Source of the DNA: Streptomyces durocortorensis
GTDB lineage: Bacteria > Actinomycetota > Actinomycetes > Streptomycetales > Streptomycetaceae
DNA length: 64,000 bases
Direction: 5' to 3'
NCBI RefSeq assembly: GCF_031760065.1
Contig: NZ_CP134500.1
Coordinates: forward strand, 1,984,001-2,048,000
Part shown: positions 8,144-18,156 of the stretch, piece after piece
Layout of the letters: the number at the start of each line of letters is the position of its first letter
How positions within the stretch are numbered: position 1 is the stretch's first letter
Notes under the pieces: model-generated
The model's input: only the letters and a program-made list of their open reading frames with translations
Told to the model about the DNA's origin: nothing
The model's database searches: none
Program-made: the position numbers and the translations under genes

Positions 8144-8578
8144 GTGGCCACGGCGCCGATCAGTGGCACGAACGCAGCGCCGGTACGCGGCCGGTCCACC
8201 CGGCAGCGGGCGGCGGTGGCGGCGGCGCTCGACGAGGTCGACGAGTTCCGCAGCGCCCAGGAGCTGCACGACGTCCTCAAGCACCGCGGCGACTCCGTGG
8301 GCCTGACCACGGTCTACCGGACCCTTCAGTCCCTCGCCGACGCGGGCGAGGTCGATGTGCTGCGCACCACCGAGGGCGAGGCCGTCTACCGGCGCTGCTC
8401 GACCGGTGACCACCACCATCACCTGGTCTGCCGGCTCTGCGGCAAGGCGGTGGAGGTCGAGGGCCCGGCCGTCGAGCAGTGGGCCGAGACGATCGCCGCC
8501 CAGCACGGCTATGTCAACGTCGCGCACACTGTCGAGATCTTCGGGACGTGTGCGGAGTGCGCCGAGAAGAAGGCGTAG
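8144..8578 (+). CDS. zur: zinc uptake regulator, Fur family
   Basis: 144 residues. N-terminal winged helix (STRQRAAVAAALDEVDEFRS, then VGLTTVYRTLQSLADAGEVD), then the metal-binding dimerisation domain with DHHHHLVCRLCGKAVEVEG and FGTCAEC. The two CxxC pairs form the structural zinc site. The GTG at 8144 is chosen because GAGGAGG precedes it. ATG 8117 would add nine residues. It represses zinc uptake genes when zinc is replete; the boxes at 5171-5207 are its expected target. It ends at a strong bidirectional hairpin. Confidence 0.96.
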   Translation: MATAPISGTNAAPVRGRSTRQRAAVAAALDEVDEFRSAQELHDVLKHRGDSVGLTTVYRTLQSLADAGEVDVLRTTEGEAVYRRCSTGDHHHHLVCRLCGKAVEVEGPAVEQWAETIAAQHGYVNVAHTVEIFGTCAECAEKKA

Positions 8579-8589
8579 GAGACATCAGG

Positions 8590-8627
8590 AAGGGGCGGGC
8601 CCGGTACGCGTACCGGGCCCGCCCCTT
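8590..8627. terminator. 18-bp bidirectional terminator between zur and uppS
   Basis: Perfect 18-bp arms (8590-8607 and 8610-8627) with a 2-nt loop. They begin AAGGGG and end CCCCTT, so T-runs exist on both strands. The hairpin lies between convergent zur and uppS. Confidence 0.88.
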
Positions 8628-8631
8628 TCCG

Positions 8632-8670
8632 TGATCACTTGGCGGCTTCTACCTGATCACTTGGCGGCTT
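8632..8670 (-). repeat. 22-nt direct repeat at the uppS stop
   Basis: TGATCACTTGGCGGCTT at 8632-8648 and again, identical, at 8654-8670. The second copy contains the last codons and the TGA of uppS (8657-8659), so the gene's final AAK-stop is duplicated downstream. Confidence 0.88.
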
Positions 8671-9472
8671 CCGCCTCCACCGCACCGCCGAAGCGGCGGT
8701 CGCGCTGGGCGTACTCCAGGCAGGCCCGCCACAGGTCCCGACGGTCGAAATCCGGCCACAGAACGTCCTGGAAGACCATCTCGGCGTACGCGCTCTGCCA
8801 GATCAGGTAGTTCGAGGTGCGCTGCTCGCCGCTGGGGCGCACGAAGAGGTCCACGTCCGGCATGTCCGGGTAGTAGATGTACTTCTGGAACGTCTTCTCG
8901 TTGACCTTCGACGGGTCGAGCTTCCCGGCCGCCACGTCCTGCGCGATGCGCTGCGCGGCGTCCGCGATCTCGGCGCGGCCGCCGTAGTTGACGCAGAAGT
9001 ACAGCGTCATCGCGTCGTTGTCCTTGGTCTGCTCCTGGGCGACCTGGAGCTCCTGGACGACGGACTTCCACAGCTTGGGCATCCGGCCCACCCAGCGGAT
9101 GCGGATACCGAGCTCGTCCATCTCGTCGCGGCGGCGGCGGATCACATCGCGGTTGAAGTTCATCAGGAACTTCACCTCGTCCGGCGAGCGCTTCCAGTTC
9201 TCGGTGGAGAAGGCGTACAGCGAGAGGTTCTTGACGCCCATCTCGATACACCCCTTGAGAACGTCCATGACGACGCCCTCACCGACCTTGTGACCCTCGG
9301 TGCGGGGCAGACCCCGCTCCTTGGCCCAGCGGCCGTTGCCGTCCATCACGACGGCGACGTGCCGGGGCACCAGCTCTCCGGGGATCTTCGGAGGCGTCGC
9401 GCCCGAGGGGTGCGGCTCGGGGGTCTTGTACGTGCGCCGGTTACGGCCGCCGAGGATCCCGCGTACTGCCAT
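8657..9472 (-). CDS. uppS: isoprenyl (polyprenyl diphosphate) transferase, cis type
   Basis: 271 residues. It contains the family start [20 protein letters not shown] with the catalytic Asp, then [31 protein letters not shown], and the C-terminal [20 protein letters not shown] substrate-binding motif. It condenses isopentenyl diphosphate onto an allylic primer to make the long-chain lipid carrier for cell wall synthesis. Length is normal for actinobacterial homologues with an N-terminal extension. It lies directly downstream of recO. Confidence 0.95.
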   Translation of the reverse strand: MAVRGILGGRNRRTYKTPEPHPSGATPPKIPGELVPRHVAVVMDGNGRWAKERGLPRTEGHKVGEGVVMDVLKGCIEMGVKNLSLYAFSTENWKRSPDEVKFLMNFNRDVIRRRRDEMDELGIRIRWVGRMPKLWKSVVQELQVAQEQTKDNDAMTLYFCVNYGGRAEIADAAQRIAQDVAAGKLDPSKVNEKTFQKYIYYPDMPDVDLFVRPSGEQRTSNYLIWQSAYAEMVFQDVLWPDFDRRDLWRACLEYAQRDRRFGGAVEAEAAK

Positions 9473-9499
9473 GAGCTTCTCAGTCTCCCTGTGTCACTT

Positions 9500-9529
9500 G
9501 GACCCACCGGCAATTGAGGGGGTGGGTCC
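9500..9529 (-). terminator. hairpin between recO and uppS
   Basis: A 9-bp stem GGACCCACC/GGTGGGTCC (9500-9508 with 9521-9529), 12-nt loop, 36 nt beyond the recO stop. It is a plausible partial terminator ahead of uppS. Confidence 0.5.
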
Positions 9530-9534
9530 TATCC

Positions 9535-9567
9535 ACGCACCGCGTCGTCCGCCCGACGCACCGCGTC
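9535..9567 (-). repeat. 21-nt direct repeat at the recO stop
   Basis: ACGCACCGCGTC at 9535-9546 and 9556-9567, period 21. The second copy abuts the recO TGA (9566-9568). Confidence 0.75.
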
Positions 9568-10312
9568 ACTTCTCCACGTACCGCAGCGAGCGCAGGCCGC
9601 GCTCCAGATGCCAGTGCAGATAGGCGGACACCAGCCCGCTCCCCTCCCTGACATGACGCGCCTCGCACGCGTCCGCCGTCGCCCAGTCGCCGCTGAGCAG
9701 CGCGCTCAGCAGGCCGAGGGCCTGTGCCGAGGGTACGACGCTGCCGGGGACCCGGCAGTCACCGCATATGACGCCCCCCGCCGCGACGGAGAAGAACCGG
9801 TTCGGACCGGGCATTCCGCACTTGGCGCAGTCCTCGAAGCTGGGCGCGTACCCGTTGACCGCGAGCGAGCGCAGCAGGAACGCGTCCAGGATGAGGTGGG
9901 GGGCGTGCTCGCCCCGGGCGAGGGTCCGCAGGCCGCCGACGAGCAGCAGATACTGCTGGATCGCCGGCTCCCCCTCGTGGTCGGTGAACCGCTCGGCGGT
10001 CTCCAGCATCGCGGTGCCCGCGGTGTAGCGGGCGTAGTCGGCGACGATGCCGCCGCCGTACGGGGCGATCGTCTCGCTCTGGGTGCAGAGCGGCAGCCCG
10101 CGGCCGACGAGCTCACTGCCGCGCGCGAAGAACTGGACGTCGACGTGGGAGAAGGGCTCAAGGCGGGCGCCGAACTTGGACTTGGTGCGGCGCACCCCCC
10201 GGGCGACGGCGCGGACCCGGCCGTGGCCGCGGGTCAGGATCGTGATGATCCGGTCGGCCTCGCCCAGTTTCTGCGTACGCAGCACGATGCCGTCGTCCCG
10301 GAACAAGCTCAT
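9566..10312 (-). CDS. recO: DNA repair protein RecO
   Basis: 248 residues. The N-terminal OB fold starts SLFRDDGIVLRTQKLGEADR and includes LTRGHGRVRAVARGVRR. A helical domain follows with a zinc site (CAKCGMPG, CGDCRVPG). RecO anneals ssDNA and loads RecA with RecR in the RecFOR pathway. The ATG at 10312 gives the conserved MSLFRDDG start; an in-frame start at 10330 adds six residues. Confidence 0.95.
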   Translation of the reverse strand: MSLFRDDGIVLRTQKLGEADRIITILTRGHGRVRAVARGVRRTKSKFGARLEPFSHVDVQFFARGSELVGRGLPLCTQSETIAPYGGGIVADYARYTAGTAMLETAERFTDHEGEPAIQQYLLLVGGLRTLARGEHAPHLILDAFLLRSLAVNGYAPSFEDCAKCGMPGPNRFFSVAAGGVICGDCRVPGSVVPSAQALGLLSALLSGDWATADACEARHVREGSGLVSAYLHWHLERGLRSLRYVEK

Positions 10313-10370
10313 GGGCCCATTGTCGCCCACCGGGGACCGGTGGCGGAGGCCCCTGGGCCGTTCTCCCGGT

Positions 10371-10410
10371 CCACGAGGGGTGTACGGGCGCTACGAGGGC
10401 GTGCGGGCGG
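10371..10410 (-). repeat. 20-nt imperfect repeat at the terB stop
   Basis: Units 10371-10390 and 10391-10410 share CACGAGGG/TACGAGGG followed by a GTG...CGGGCG core, with small indels. The second contains the stop (CTA, 10391-10393). Confidence 0.6.
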
Positions 10411-11095
10411 CCGCGGCCAGCAGGCGGGCGGTGTCGTCGGCGGGGAGCTGGAGGGCGCGGCCGACCGTGGTCAGCACCTGGCGTTCGGCGGCGCAGTAGG
10501 GGCCGTCGGCGAGCGCGATCCGGGCTCCCTGGAGGAGTACGGACTCGCGGCCCGCGGTGGCCAGATGCGGGGCGAGGGGGGCCAGCACCTCGTGCAGCTC
10601 GATGGCGAGGGTCGGGCCGCACGCCTCGGCCGCCGGGTCGGCCCCGGAGCCGTGGCCGGTGTCGGCGGCCAGCACCTCCACCACGGTGTACAGCTGCTCC
10701 TGGGTGCAGTCGTCGAGCCCGGCGTCGCGCACGGTGGAGACCGCGGCCTCCAGGACCGTACGGGAGGTGGTGCCGCCGGCGGCGAGGACGGCCAGCGTGA
10801 CCGTGTGGACGGCCTCGCGGAGCATCGCGGAGAACCGGGTGGTGGTGGGGTGGTCCAGCGCCTGGGGGGCGTGGTGGGCGCGGCAGGCGGCGCACTCGAC
10901 GACGGGCCCGGTCTCGCCGCGGCGGAGCAGCGGGACGCCGAGGACGGTGAGGCGGCGGTGGCCGGTGAGCCGACGGTAGTTGCGGTCTCCCCCGCAGCCG
11001 GGGCAGAAGAAGGAGCCGTCGCCGACGGTGTTCCAGACGGTGCGAACGCCGCAGAGGACCGGCCTCAGAGCGCGTTGTCCTTTGACTGATCGCAC
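10391..11095 (-). CDS. TerB-like (tellurite resistance) family protein with N-terminal zinc ribbon
   Basis: 234 residues. An N-terminal zinc ribbon (FFCPGCGGDRNYRR, VECAACRAHH) precedes an all-helical TerB-like domain (SAMLREAVHTVTLAVLAAGG; LAPLAPHLATAGRESVLLQG; ADGPYCAAERQVLTTVGRAL). TerB-type domains bind metals at the membrane in stress modules, but there are no other ter genes here. The function is therefore unknown. The GTG at 11095 is chosen because GGAGG lies 8 nt upstream; upstream in-frame codons at 11155 lack one. Confidence 0.8.
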   Translation of the reverse strand: MRSVKGQRALRPVLCGVRTVWNTVGDGSFFCPGCGGDRNYRRLTGHRRLTVLGVPLLRRGETGPVVECAACRAHHAPQALDHPTTTRFSAMLREAVHTVTLAVLAAGGTTSRTVLEAAVSTVRDAGLDDCTQEQLYTVVEVLAADTGHGSGADPAAEACGPTLAIELHEVLAPLAPHLATAGRESVLLQGARIALADGPYCAAERQVLTTVGRALQLPADDTARLLAAAARTPS

Positions 11096-11203
11096 GTCGC
11101 ACACCTCCGTAACGCTCCGGCAACACTGCCGTGGGTTGGACGTGATGTTAGCCACATCCGTGATGTGGCGTCAGCCTCTCGGACGTCACAACCCTCGGAC
11201 ATG

Positions 11204-11244
11204 GCCGAACCCCGACCGCCCGGAGAGGGCGATCGGGGCTCGGC
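11204..11244 (-). terminator. leuA terminator hairpin
   Basis: 18-bp arms 11204-11221 and 11227-11244. On the minus-strand RNA the only two imperfect pairs become G-U wobbles, so it is oriented to end leuA. Confidence 0.78.
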
Positions 11245-11298
11245 AATGCGGCCGTACAGGGTCGAACCGGACGTCCGTACGAGGAGGTCCTCAGCCGG

Positions 11299-13217
<1,919 letters not shown>

Positions 13218-13375
13218 GATGCGACGAGCGTAACCGAGTGTGGCCCGTGGTGTCGGTGCGTATCAGTATGCGGGACCGGCCGCCGATGACGGGTAAACAG
13301 TGACTCATCACTCCATTTCGTCAATCGTCGTCGCAACCAGTGACAGCATGGTGACGTACTGCCACAGTCGTAGGC

Positions 13376-14452
13376 ATGCACCTTCGAACCGACGGCGAGC
13401 TCCACCCCGTCTTCTGCACCATCGTTCCGCCCCACGTCCTCGACCACCTGGCCCGGTCCGCCGACGCCCGGCTCGCGGAGCCGGCCCGCCGCACCCTGGA
13501 GGCCGACGGCCTGCGACGCGACCGCCGCCGGACGACGGCGCTGGCCGCCGCCCCCGCCGCCCCGAGCGCGGGCGCCGTCCCGACCAGGCCGCACCGCACG
13601 GTGTACGACTGCGAGAACCGCACCGCACTGCCGGGCGTCACGGTCCGCGACGAGGGCGACAAGCCCACCTCCGACGCCAGCGTCAACCGCGCGTACGCCG
13701 GGCTCGGCGCCACTTTCGAGCTGCTGCTCTCCGCATACGGCCGCAGCTCCATCGACGGCAAGGGCCTGCCGCTGATCGGCTCCGTGCACTACGGCCAGGA
13801 GTACAACAACGCGTTCTTCGACGGCGAGCAGATGGTCTTCGGGGACGGCGACGGCGAGATCTTCCTCGACTTCACCGTCGCGGTCGACGTGATCGCCCAC
13901 GAACTGGCCCACGGACTCACGCAGTACACCGCCAACCTGCGCTACGAGGGCCAGTCCGGCGCGCTCAACGAGTCCGTGTCCGACGTCGTCGGCGCGCTGG
14001 TCAAGCAGTACTCGCTGGGCCAGAGCGCGGAACAGGCCGACTGGCTCATCGGGGCGGGGCTGCTCGCGCCCCGGGTGAGCGGCGTCGCGCTGCGCTCGAT
14101 GAAGGCCCCGGGCACGGCCTACGACGACGACCTCCTCGGCAAGGACCCGCAGCCGGGCTCCATGGAGGACTACATCGAGACGGACCGGGACAACGGCGGC
14201 GTCCACCTGAACTCCGGCATCCCCAACCGCGCCTTCTACCTCCTGGCCACCGCCCTCGGCGGCAACTCCTGGGAGCGCGCCGGACAGATCTGGTTCGACG
14301 TGCTGACCGGCGGCGAGCTGACGGCCACCGCGGACTTCGCGGAGTTCGCCCGGCTGACGGTCGCGGCGGCGGGGAGTCGCTTCGGCGAGGGCGACGAGCG
14401 GGAGGCGGTCCTCAAGGCCTGGTCGGAGGTGGGCGTCCCGACCCGGGCCTGA
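13376..14452 (+). CDS. M4-family (protealysin-like) neutral metalloprotease
   Basis: 358 residues. A short propeptide-like N-terminus (about 1-60; MHLRTDGELHPVFCTIVPPH resembles the protealysin 'PPL' precursor motif) is followed by a thermolysin core. It has zinc site HELAH (VIAHELAHGLTQYT) with the downstream Glu in NESVSDVVGAL, and GVHLNSGIPNRAFYLLATA carrying the His of the active site. There is no Sec signal peptide, so it is cytosolic or exported by an unusual route, as for protealysins. The gene 55 nt downstream is a likely inhibitor. The exact substrate is unknown. Confidence 0.93.
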   Translation: MHLRTDGELHPVFCTIVPPHVLDHLARSADARLAEPARRTLEADGLRRDRRRTTALAAAPAAPSAGAVPTRPHRTVYDCENRTALPGVTVRDEGDKPTSDASVNRAYAGLGATFELLLSAYGRSSIDGKGLPLIGSVHYGQEYNNAFFDGEQMVFGDGDGEIFLDFTVAVDVIAHELAHGLTQYTANLRYEGQSGALNESVSDVVGALVKQYSLGQSAEQADWLIGAGLLAPRVSGVALRSMKAPGTAYDDDLLGKDPQPGSMEDYIETDRDNGGVHLNSGIPNRAFYLLATALGGNSWERAGQIWFDVLTGGELTATADFAEFARLTVAAAGSRFGEGDEREAVLKAWSEVGVPTRA

Positions 14453-14507
14453 GGAGCGCCGCGAGGCGGTCTTGAGCGTTCACCCGGCCCCGGCTAGACA
14501 GGACCCC

Positions 14508-14774
14508 ATGCGTATTCAGGTCACCCGGACCGGCGGCTTCGCCGGCATCGCCCGCCGCCGCGAGGTCGACACGGAGGGCCGGGCGGACGCGGCGGAGTGG
14601 GAGTCGCTGGCCGAGGAGGCGCTCGCCGACGCCCCGGACGCGCCGCCGCCCGGGGTGCCGGACGGATTCCGGTACGAGATCACGGCCGGGGACCGCACCG
14701 TGTACTGCGCTGACCCCGATCTGACCGGGGCGCAGCGCACGCTGATCTCACGCGTCCTGAAGGAGGGCGCGTGA
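14508..14774 (+). CDS. emfourin-like inhibitor of the neighbouring M4 protease
   Basis: 88 residues starting MRIQVTRTGGFAGIARRREV, matching the N-terminal strand pattern (TRxGGFxG) of emfourin, the protealysin inhibitor encoded next to M4 proteases. The C-terminus FRYEITAGDRTVY fits the family's beta-rich fold. The ATG at 14508 has AGGA upstream; GTG/ATG codons further upstream (14472) are less likely. Its position downstream of the protease supports a bicistronic protease-inhibitor module. Identification is from remembered family features and not from a search. Confidence 0.75.
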   Translation: MRIQVTRTGGFAGIARRREVDTEGRADAAEWESLAEEALADAPDAPPPGVPDGFRYEITAGDRTVYCADPDLTGAQRTLISRVLKEGA

Positions 14775-14802
14775 GATCGGCACCCGTGCCGTACGAGAGC
14801 GG

Positions 14803-14833
14803 GAACCCCAGCTCGCGCGGCTGCTTCGGGGCC
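14803..14833 (-). pseudogene. decayed second copy of the era 3' end
   Basis: 31 nt at 14803-14833 match 26/31 positions of the era 3' end at 14947-14977 in the same orientation. In translation, KQPRELGF faces the genuine era C-terminus KQLRKLGF. It lies 144 nt beyond the real copy in the noncoding gap, with no intact frame. Confidence 0.65.
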
Positions 14834-14837
14834 ATTT

Positions 14838-14870
14838 CCCGGGGCCGCACTCGCACCCTTCGGCCCCGGG
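14838..14870. terminator. hairpin between emfourin-like gene and era
   Basis: A 10-bp perfect stem CCCGGGGCCG/CGGCCCCGGG (14838-14847, 14861-14870) with a 13-nt loop, lying between convergent genes. Confidence 0.6.
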
Positions 14871-14943
14871 GAGTCTCAGCGGCTCCGCACGGCCGCGGCG
14901 TCCTCCGAGCCCCGTGGCGTTGAGCCACCGGTCCCGGTCCGGC

Positions 14944-15969
14944 TCAGAACCCGAGCTTGCGCAGCTGCTTGGGGTCCCGCTGCCAGTCCTTGGCGACCTT
15001 CACATGCAGGTCCAGGAAGACGGGTGTGCCGAGCAGCGCCTCGATGTGCTTGCGCGACTTGGTGCCGACGTCCTTCAGACGCTTGCCCTTCGGGCCGATG
15101 ATGATGCCCTTCTGGCTGGGCCGCTCGATGTAGACGTTGGCGTGGATGTCCAGCAGCGGCTTGTCCGCCGGCCGGTCCTCGCGCGGCAGCATCTCCTCGA
15201 CGACGACCGCGATGGAGTGCGGCAGCTCGTCGCGTACGCCTTCCAGCGCGGCCTCGCGGATCAGCTCCGCGACCATGACCATCTCCGGCTCGTCGGTGAG
15301 GTCACCCTCCGGGTAGAGCGGCGGGCCCTCGGGCAGCAGCGGGGCGATGAGGTCGGCGAGCAGGGCCACCTGGCCCGCCCCTCGCCCGTCATCACCCTTG
15401 CCCTCGCCCGAGGGAGCGCGTCCGGCCCCCTGCTCCTCCTTGACCGCCGAGACCGGAATGATCTCGGTCCACTCGAAGCCCAGCTCCTCGGCGAGCGCGG
15501 AGACGGCGAGGAGCTGTTCGGCCAGCGCCTTGGACTCGACCAGGTCGGTCTTGGTGATGATGGCGATCTTGGGGGTCTTCTTGATCCCCGCGAGCTCCTT
15601 GACGATGTACTTGTCGCCGGGGCCGAGCTTCTGGTCGGCGGGCAGGCAGAAGCCGATCACGTCGACCTCGGCCCAGGTGGTCCGTACGACGTCGTTGAGC
15701 CGCTCGCCCAGCAGCGTGCGCGGCTTGTGGAGGCCGGGGGTGTCGACCAGGATCAGCTGCGCGTCGTCACGGTGCACGATGCCGCGCACCGTGTGCCGGG
15801 TGGTCTGGGGGCGGTTGGAGGTGATCGCCACCTTCTGACCGACGAGAGCGTTCGTGAGGGTGGACTTGCCCGCGTTGGGACGGCCCACGAAGCAGGCGAA
15901 ACCGGCCCGGTGGGGGGAGGTGTTCTCCGCCTGCGGGGCAGCGGCTTCTTGGTTCGGTCGAGCGCTCAT
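14944..15969 (-). CDS. era: GTPase Era
   Basis: 341 residues, about 40 more than E. coli Era. The GTPase domain has GRPNAGKST (G1), TTRHTVRG (G2), VDTPGLHKP (G3), TKTD (G4) and PVSA (G5). The C-terminal KH domain (HANVYIERPSQKGIIIGPKG) binds the 3' end of 16S rRNA during 30S assembly. Directly after PVSA (about residues 175-200) lies a Gly/Glu/Asp-rich insertion (EEQGAGRAPSGEGKGDDGRG) that I do not recall from the S. coelicolor protein. The ATG at 15969 is chosen; ATG 15978 is possible. Confidence 0.95.
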   Translation of the reverse strand: MSARPNQEAAAPQAENTSPHRAGFACFVGRPNAGKSTLTNALVGQKVAITSNRPQTTRHTVRGIVHRDDAQLILVDTPGLHKPRTLLGERLNDVVRTTWAEVDVIGFCLPADQKLGPGDKYIVKELAGIKKTPKIAIITKTDLVESKALAEQLLAVSALAEELGFEWTEIIPVSAVKEEQGAGRAPSGEGKGDDGRGAGQVALLADLIAPLLPEGPPLYPEGDLTDEPEMVMVAELIREAALEGVRDELPHSIAVVVEEMLPREDRPADKPLLDIHANVYIERPSQKGIIIGPKGKRLKDVGTKSRKHIEALLGTPVFLDLHVKVAKDWQRDPKQLRKLGF

Positions 15970-16020
15970 GGCGACCATTCTCCCCGATCGCGGCGGCGCT
16001 CCGGCACAGTGGGCCCGCGG

Positions 16021-16047
16021 GGGCGCGCCGGAGCACCGGGCGCGCCC
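16021..16047 (-). terminator. hairpin between cytidine-deaminase-like gene and era
   Basis: GGGCGCGCC (16021-16029) pairs with GGCGCGCCC (16039-16047) around a loop of about 9 nt, just after the stop of the gene at 16065. Confidence 0.55.
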
Positions 16048-16064
16048 GCCCCGAACCTCCTGTC

Positions 16065-16427
16065 TCAGCCCGCCGAGACCCGCAGCCGCAGGGTGCCGTC
16101 CGGGCCCGCGAGCAGCACCGGGGTCTCCGGTCCGCCCAGGTCGCGCACCGCGGCCCGGTCGTCGTCGGAGGGCGTCTCGGCGGCGGAGACGACCGCCGCG
16201 GCCTCCAGGGAGGTGGCGCCGCTGGCGACCGCCATGGCGACGGCGGTCTGCAAGGCACTGAGCTTCAGCGAGTCCAGCGCCACCGTGCCCGCCACATACG
16301 TACGCCCCGTCTCGTCCCGTACGGCGGCGCCCTCGGGCACCCCGTTGCGGGCCCGGGCGCTGCGCGCCAGTGTGACGATCTTGCGGTCCTCGGCGTCGAG
16401 GTCGGTGGTGCCGGTGGTGTCGGTCAT
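16065..16427 (-). CDS. degenerate cytidine-deaminase-like protein
   Basis: 120 residues. The segment VRDETGRTYVAGTVALDSLK, then SALQTAVAMAVASGATSLEA, keeps the alpha/beta layout of the cytidine deaminase fold. The zinc/catalytic motifs (HAE or CAE, and PCxxC) are absent: the position expected for CAE reads SALQT. It is probably not an active deaminase; a binding or scaffold role is inference. The ATG at 16427 is chosen. It lies downstream of MmcQ in the same orientation as ybeY-phoH. Confidence 0.75.
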   Translation of the reverse strand: MTDTTGTTDLDAEDRKIVTLARSARARNGVPEGAAVRDETGRTYVAGTVALDSLKLSALQTAVAMAVASGATSLEAAAVVSAAETPSDDDRAAVRDLGGPETPVLLAGPDGTLRLRVSAG

Positions 16428-16498
16428 GGCACGAGCATACGAAGGGCCCGGCGGGCCGGGCGCCCTCACCCCTGATCAGGGACCGCTTCTCCGGGGCG

Positions 16499-16855
16499 CT
16501 ACGGGCGGTCCAGCCGCAGCCGGTCCGCCTTCGGGAGTCCGGCGACCACCAGGTCGTAGGAGTCCTCGATCATTTCGCGCAGCAGCTTGTCCGGGACTCC
16601 GGAGACGGTGACCGTGTTCCAGTGGCGCTTGTTCATGTGCCAGCCGGGCACGACGGCCGCCGGATGCACCCCGCGCAGCCGGATCGCCTCGTCCGGGTCG
16701 CATTTGAGGTTGACCGTCAGCGGGCGCGCGTCGAGCGCGGTGAGGGCGAACATCTTGCCGAGGACCTTGAAGACCGAGGTCTCGGGTCCGAACGGGAACT
16801 CCTCCACGCTCGCGTTGAACTCCAGGCAGAAGGCCCGCAGCCGCTCCGGCGTCAT
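16499..16855 (-). CDS. MmcQ/YjbR family protein
   Basis: 118 residues, full length for the family: the N-terminal helix ERLRAFCLEFNASVEEFPFG, core KVLGKMFALTALD and LTVNLKCDPDEAIRLR, then the typical PGWHMNKRHWNTVTV motif. These proteins have a CyaY-like fold and are often annotated as DNA-binding, but a firm function is lacking. The start overlaps the upstream stop (ATGA), so it is coupled to the CNNM gene. Confidence 0.9.
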   Translation of the reverse strand: MTPERLRAFCLEFNASVEEFPFGPETSVFKVLGKMFALTALDARPLTVNLKCDPDEAIRLRGVHPAAVVPGWHMNKRHWNTVTVSGVPDKLLREMIEDSYDLVVAGLPKADRLRLDRP

Positions 16856-18156
16856 CCCGTCTCCCTGTCCTCGCCCTCGGGGCCCTTCTCCTGCGGCTCC
16901 ACCAGCACCGTGACGATCTTGTTCCGGCGGCCGGCCGTGGACTCGGCGGTCAGCCGGAGCCCGCGTCCGTCGGGGAGGTCGACGACGGCCGACGCACCGG
17001 CGATCGGGACCCGGCCGAGCGCCTTGGCGAGCAGTCCGCCGACGGTCTCCACGTCCTCGTCGTCGTACTCGTCGAGCCCGAAGAGGTCGCCGAGGTCGCC
17101 GATGTCGAGGCGCGCGGTCACCCGGTAGCAGCCGTTCGCCAGCTCCTGGACGGGTGGCAGCTCGCGGTCGTACTCGTCGGTGATCTCGCCGACGATCTCC
17201 TCCAGGATGTCCTCGATCGTGACGATGCCCGCCGTGCCGCCGTACTCGTCGATGACGACGGCGACATGGCTGCGGTCCCGCTGCATCTCGCGCAGCAGGT
17301 TCCCGGCGTTCTTGGTGTCGGGGACGAAGGCGGCGGGGCGCATCGCGGTGGAGACCGGATCGGCCTCGGACTCGCGGTTGATGTGCGTCTTGCGGACCAG
17401 GTCCTTCAGATAGACGATGCCGACGATGTCGTCCTCGTTCTCGCCGGTGACCGGTATCCGGGAGAAGCCGGAGCGCAGGGCGAGGGTGAGGGCCTGACGG
17501 ATCGTCTTGTAGCGCTCGATGGAGACCAGGTCGGTGCGCGGCACCATGACCTCGCGGACCAGGGTGTCACCCAGCTCGAAGACGGAGTGCACCATGCGGC
17601 GCTCGTCGTCCTCGATCAGCGACTCCGCCTCGGCGAGGTCGACCATGGCGCGCAACTCGGCCTCGCTGGCGAAAGGCCCCTTGCGGAACCCCTTGCCCGG
17701 GGTCAGGGCGTTGCCGACGAGGATCAGCAGCTGCGGGATCGGCCCCATGATCCGGGCCAGCGGCAGCAGGACGTACGCCGAGGCCGTGGCCGTGTTCAGC
17801 GGGTGCTGGCGGCCGATGGTGCGCGGGGAGACGCCGATGGCGACGTAACTGACGAGGACCATCACGCCCATCGCGACGGCCAGTGCCTCCCAGGTCTCCG
17901 GGAACTCCTGGAGGCAGACGTACGTCACCAGCACCCCGGCCGACATCTCGCAGGCGACCCGCACCAGCAGGGCGACGTTGAGATAGCGGGTCGGGTCGGC
18001 GGCGATCTGCGCCAGCCTCGCGCTGCCGCGCCGACCGGCCCGGACCGCCTCCGCCGCCCGGAAGCTGGAGGTGCGGGCGATGCCCGCCTCGGCGCAGGCG
18101 GCCAGCCAGCCGACCATCACCAGCAGCACGGCACCGGTGATCAGGGGCGCGCTCAC
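16852..18156 (-). CDS. CNNM/CorC (HlyC) family membrane protein with CBS pair
   Basis: 434 residues. An N-terminal DUF21/CNNM membrane domain (about 1-185, three to four segments) is followed by two CBS domains (about 205-335; [20 protein letters not shown] and [20 protein letters not shown]) and a C-terminal CorC_HlyC domain (about 350-425). Members transport or gate divalent cations (Mg2+/Co2+). 'Hemolysin' is a historical label. The GTG start overlaps the ybeY stop. Confidence 0.93.
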   Translation of the reverse strand: MSAPLITGAVLLVMVGWLAACAEAGIARTSSFRAAEAVRAGRRGSARLAQIAADPTRYLNVALLVRVACEMSAGVLVTYVCLQEFPETWEALAVAMGVMVLVSYVAIGVSPRTIGRQHPLNTATASAYVLLPLARIMGPIPQLLILVGNALTPGKGFRKGPFASEAELRAMVDLAEAESLIEDDERRMVHSVFELGDTLVREVMVPRTDLVSIERYKTIRQALTLALRSGFSRIPVTGENEDDIVGIVYLKDLVRKTHINRESEADPVSTAMRPAAFVPDTKNAGNLLREMQRDRSHVAVVIDEYGGTAGIVTIEDILEEIVGEITDEYDRELPPVQELANGCYRVTARLDIGDLGDLFGLDEYDDEDVETVGGLLAKALGRVPIAGASAVVDLPDGRGLRLTAESTAGRRNKIVTVLVEPQEKGPEGEDRETG

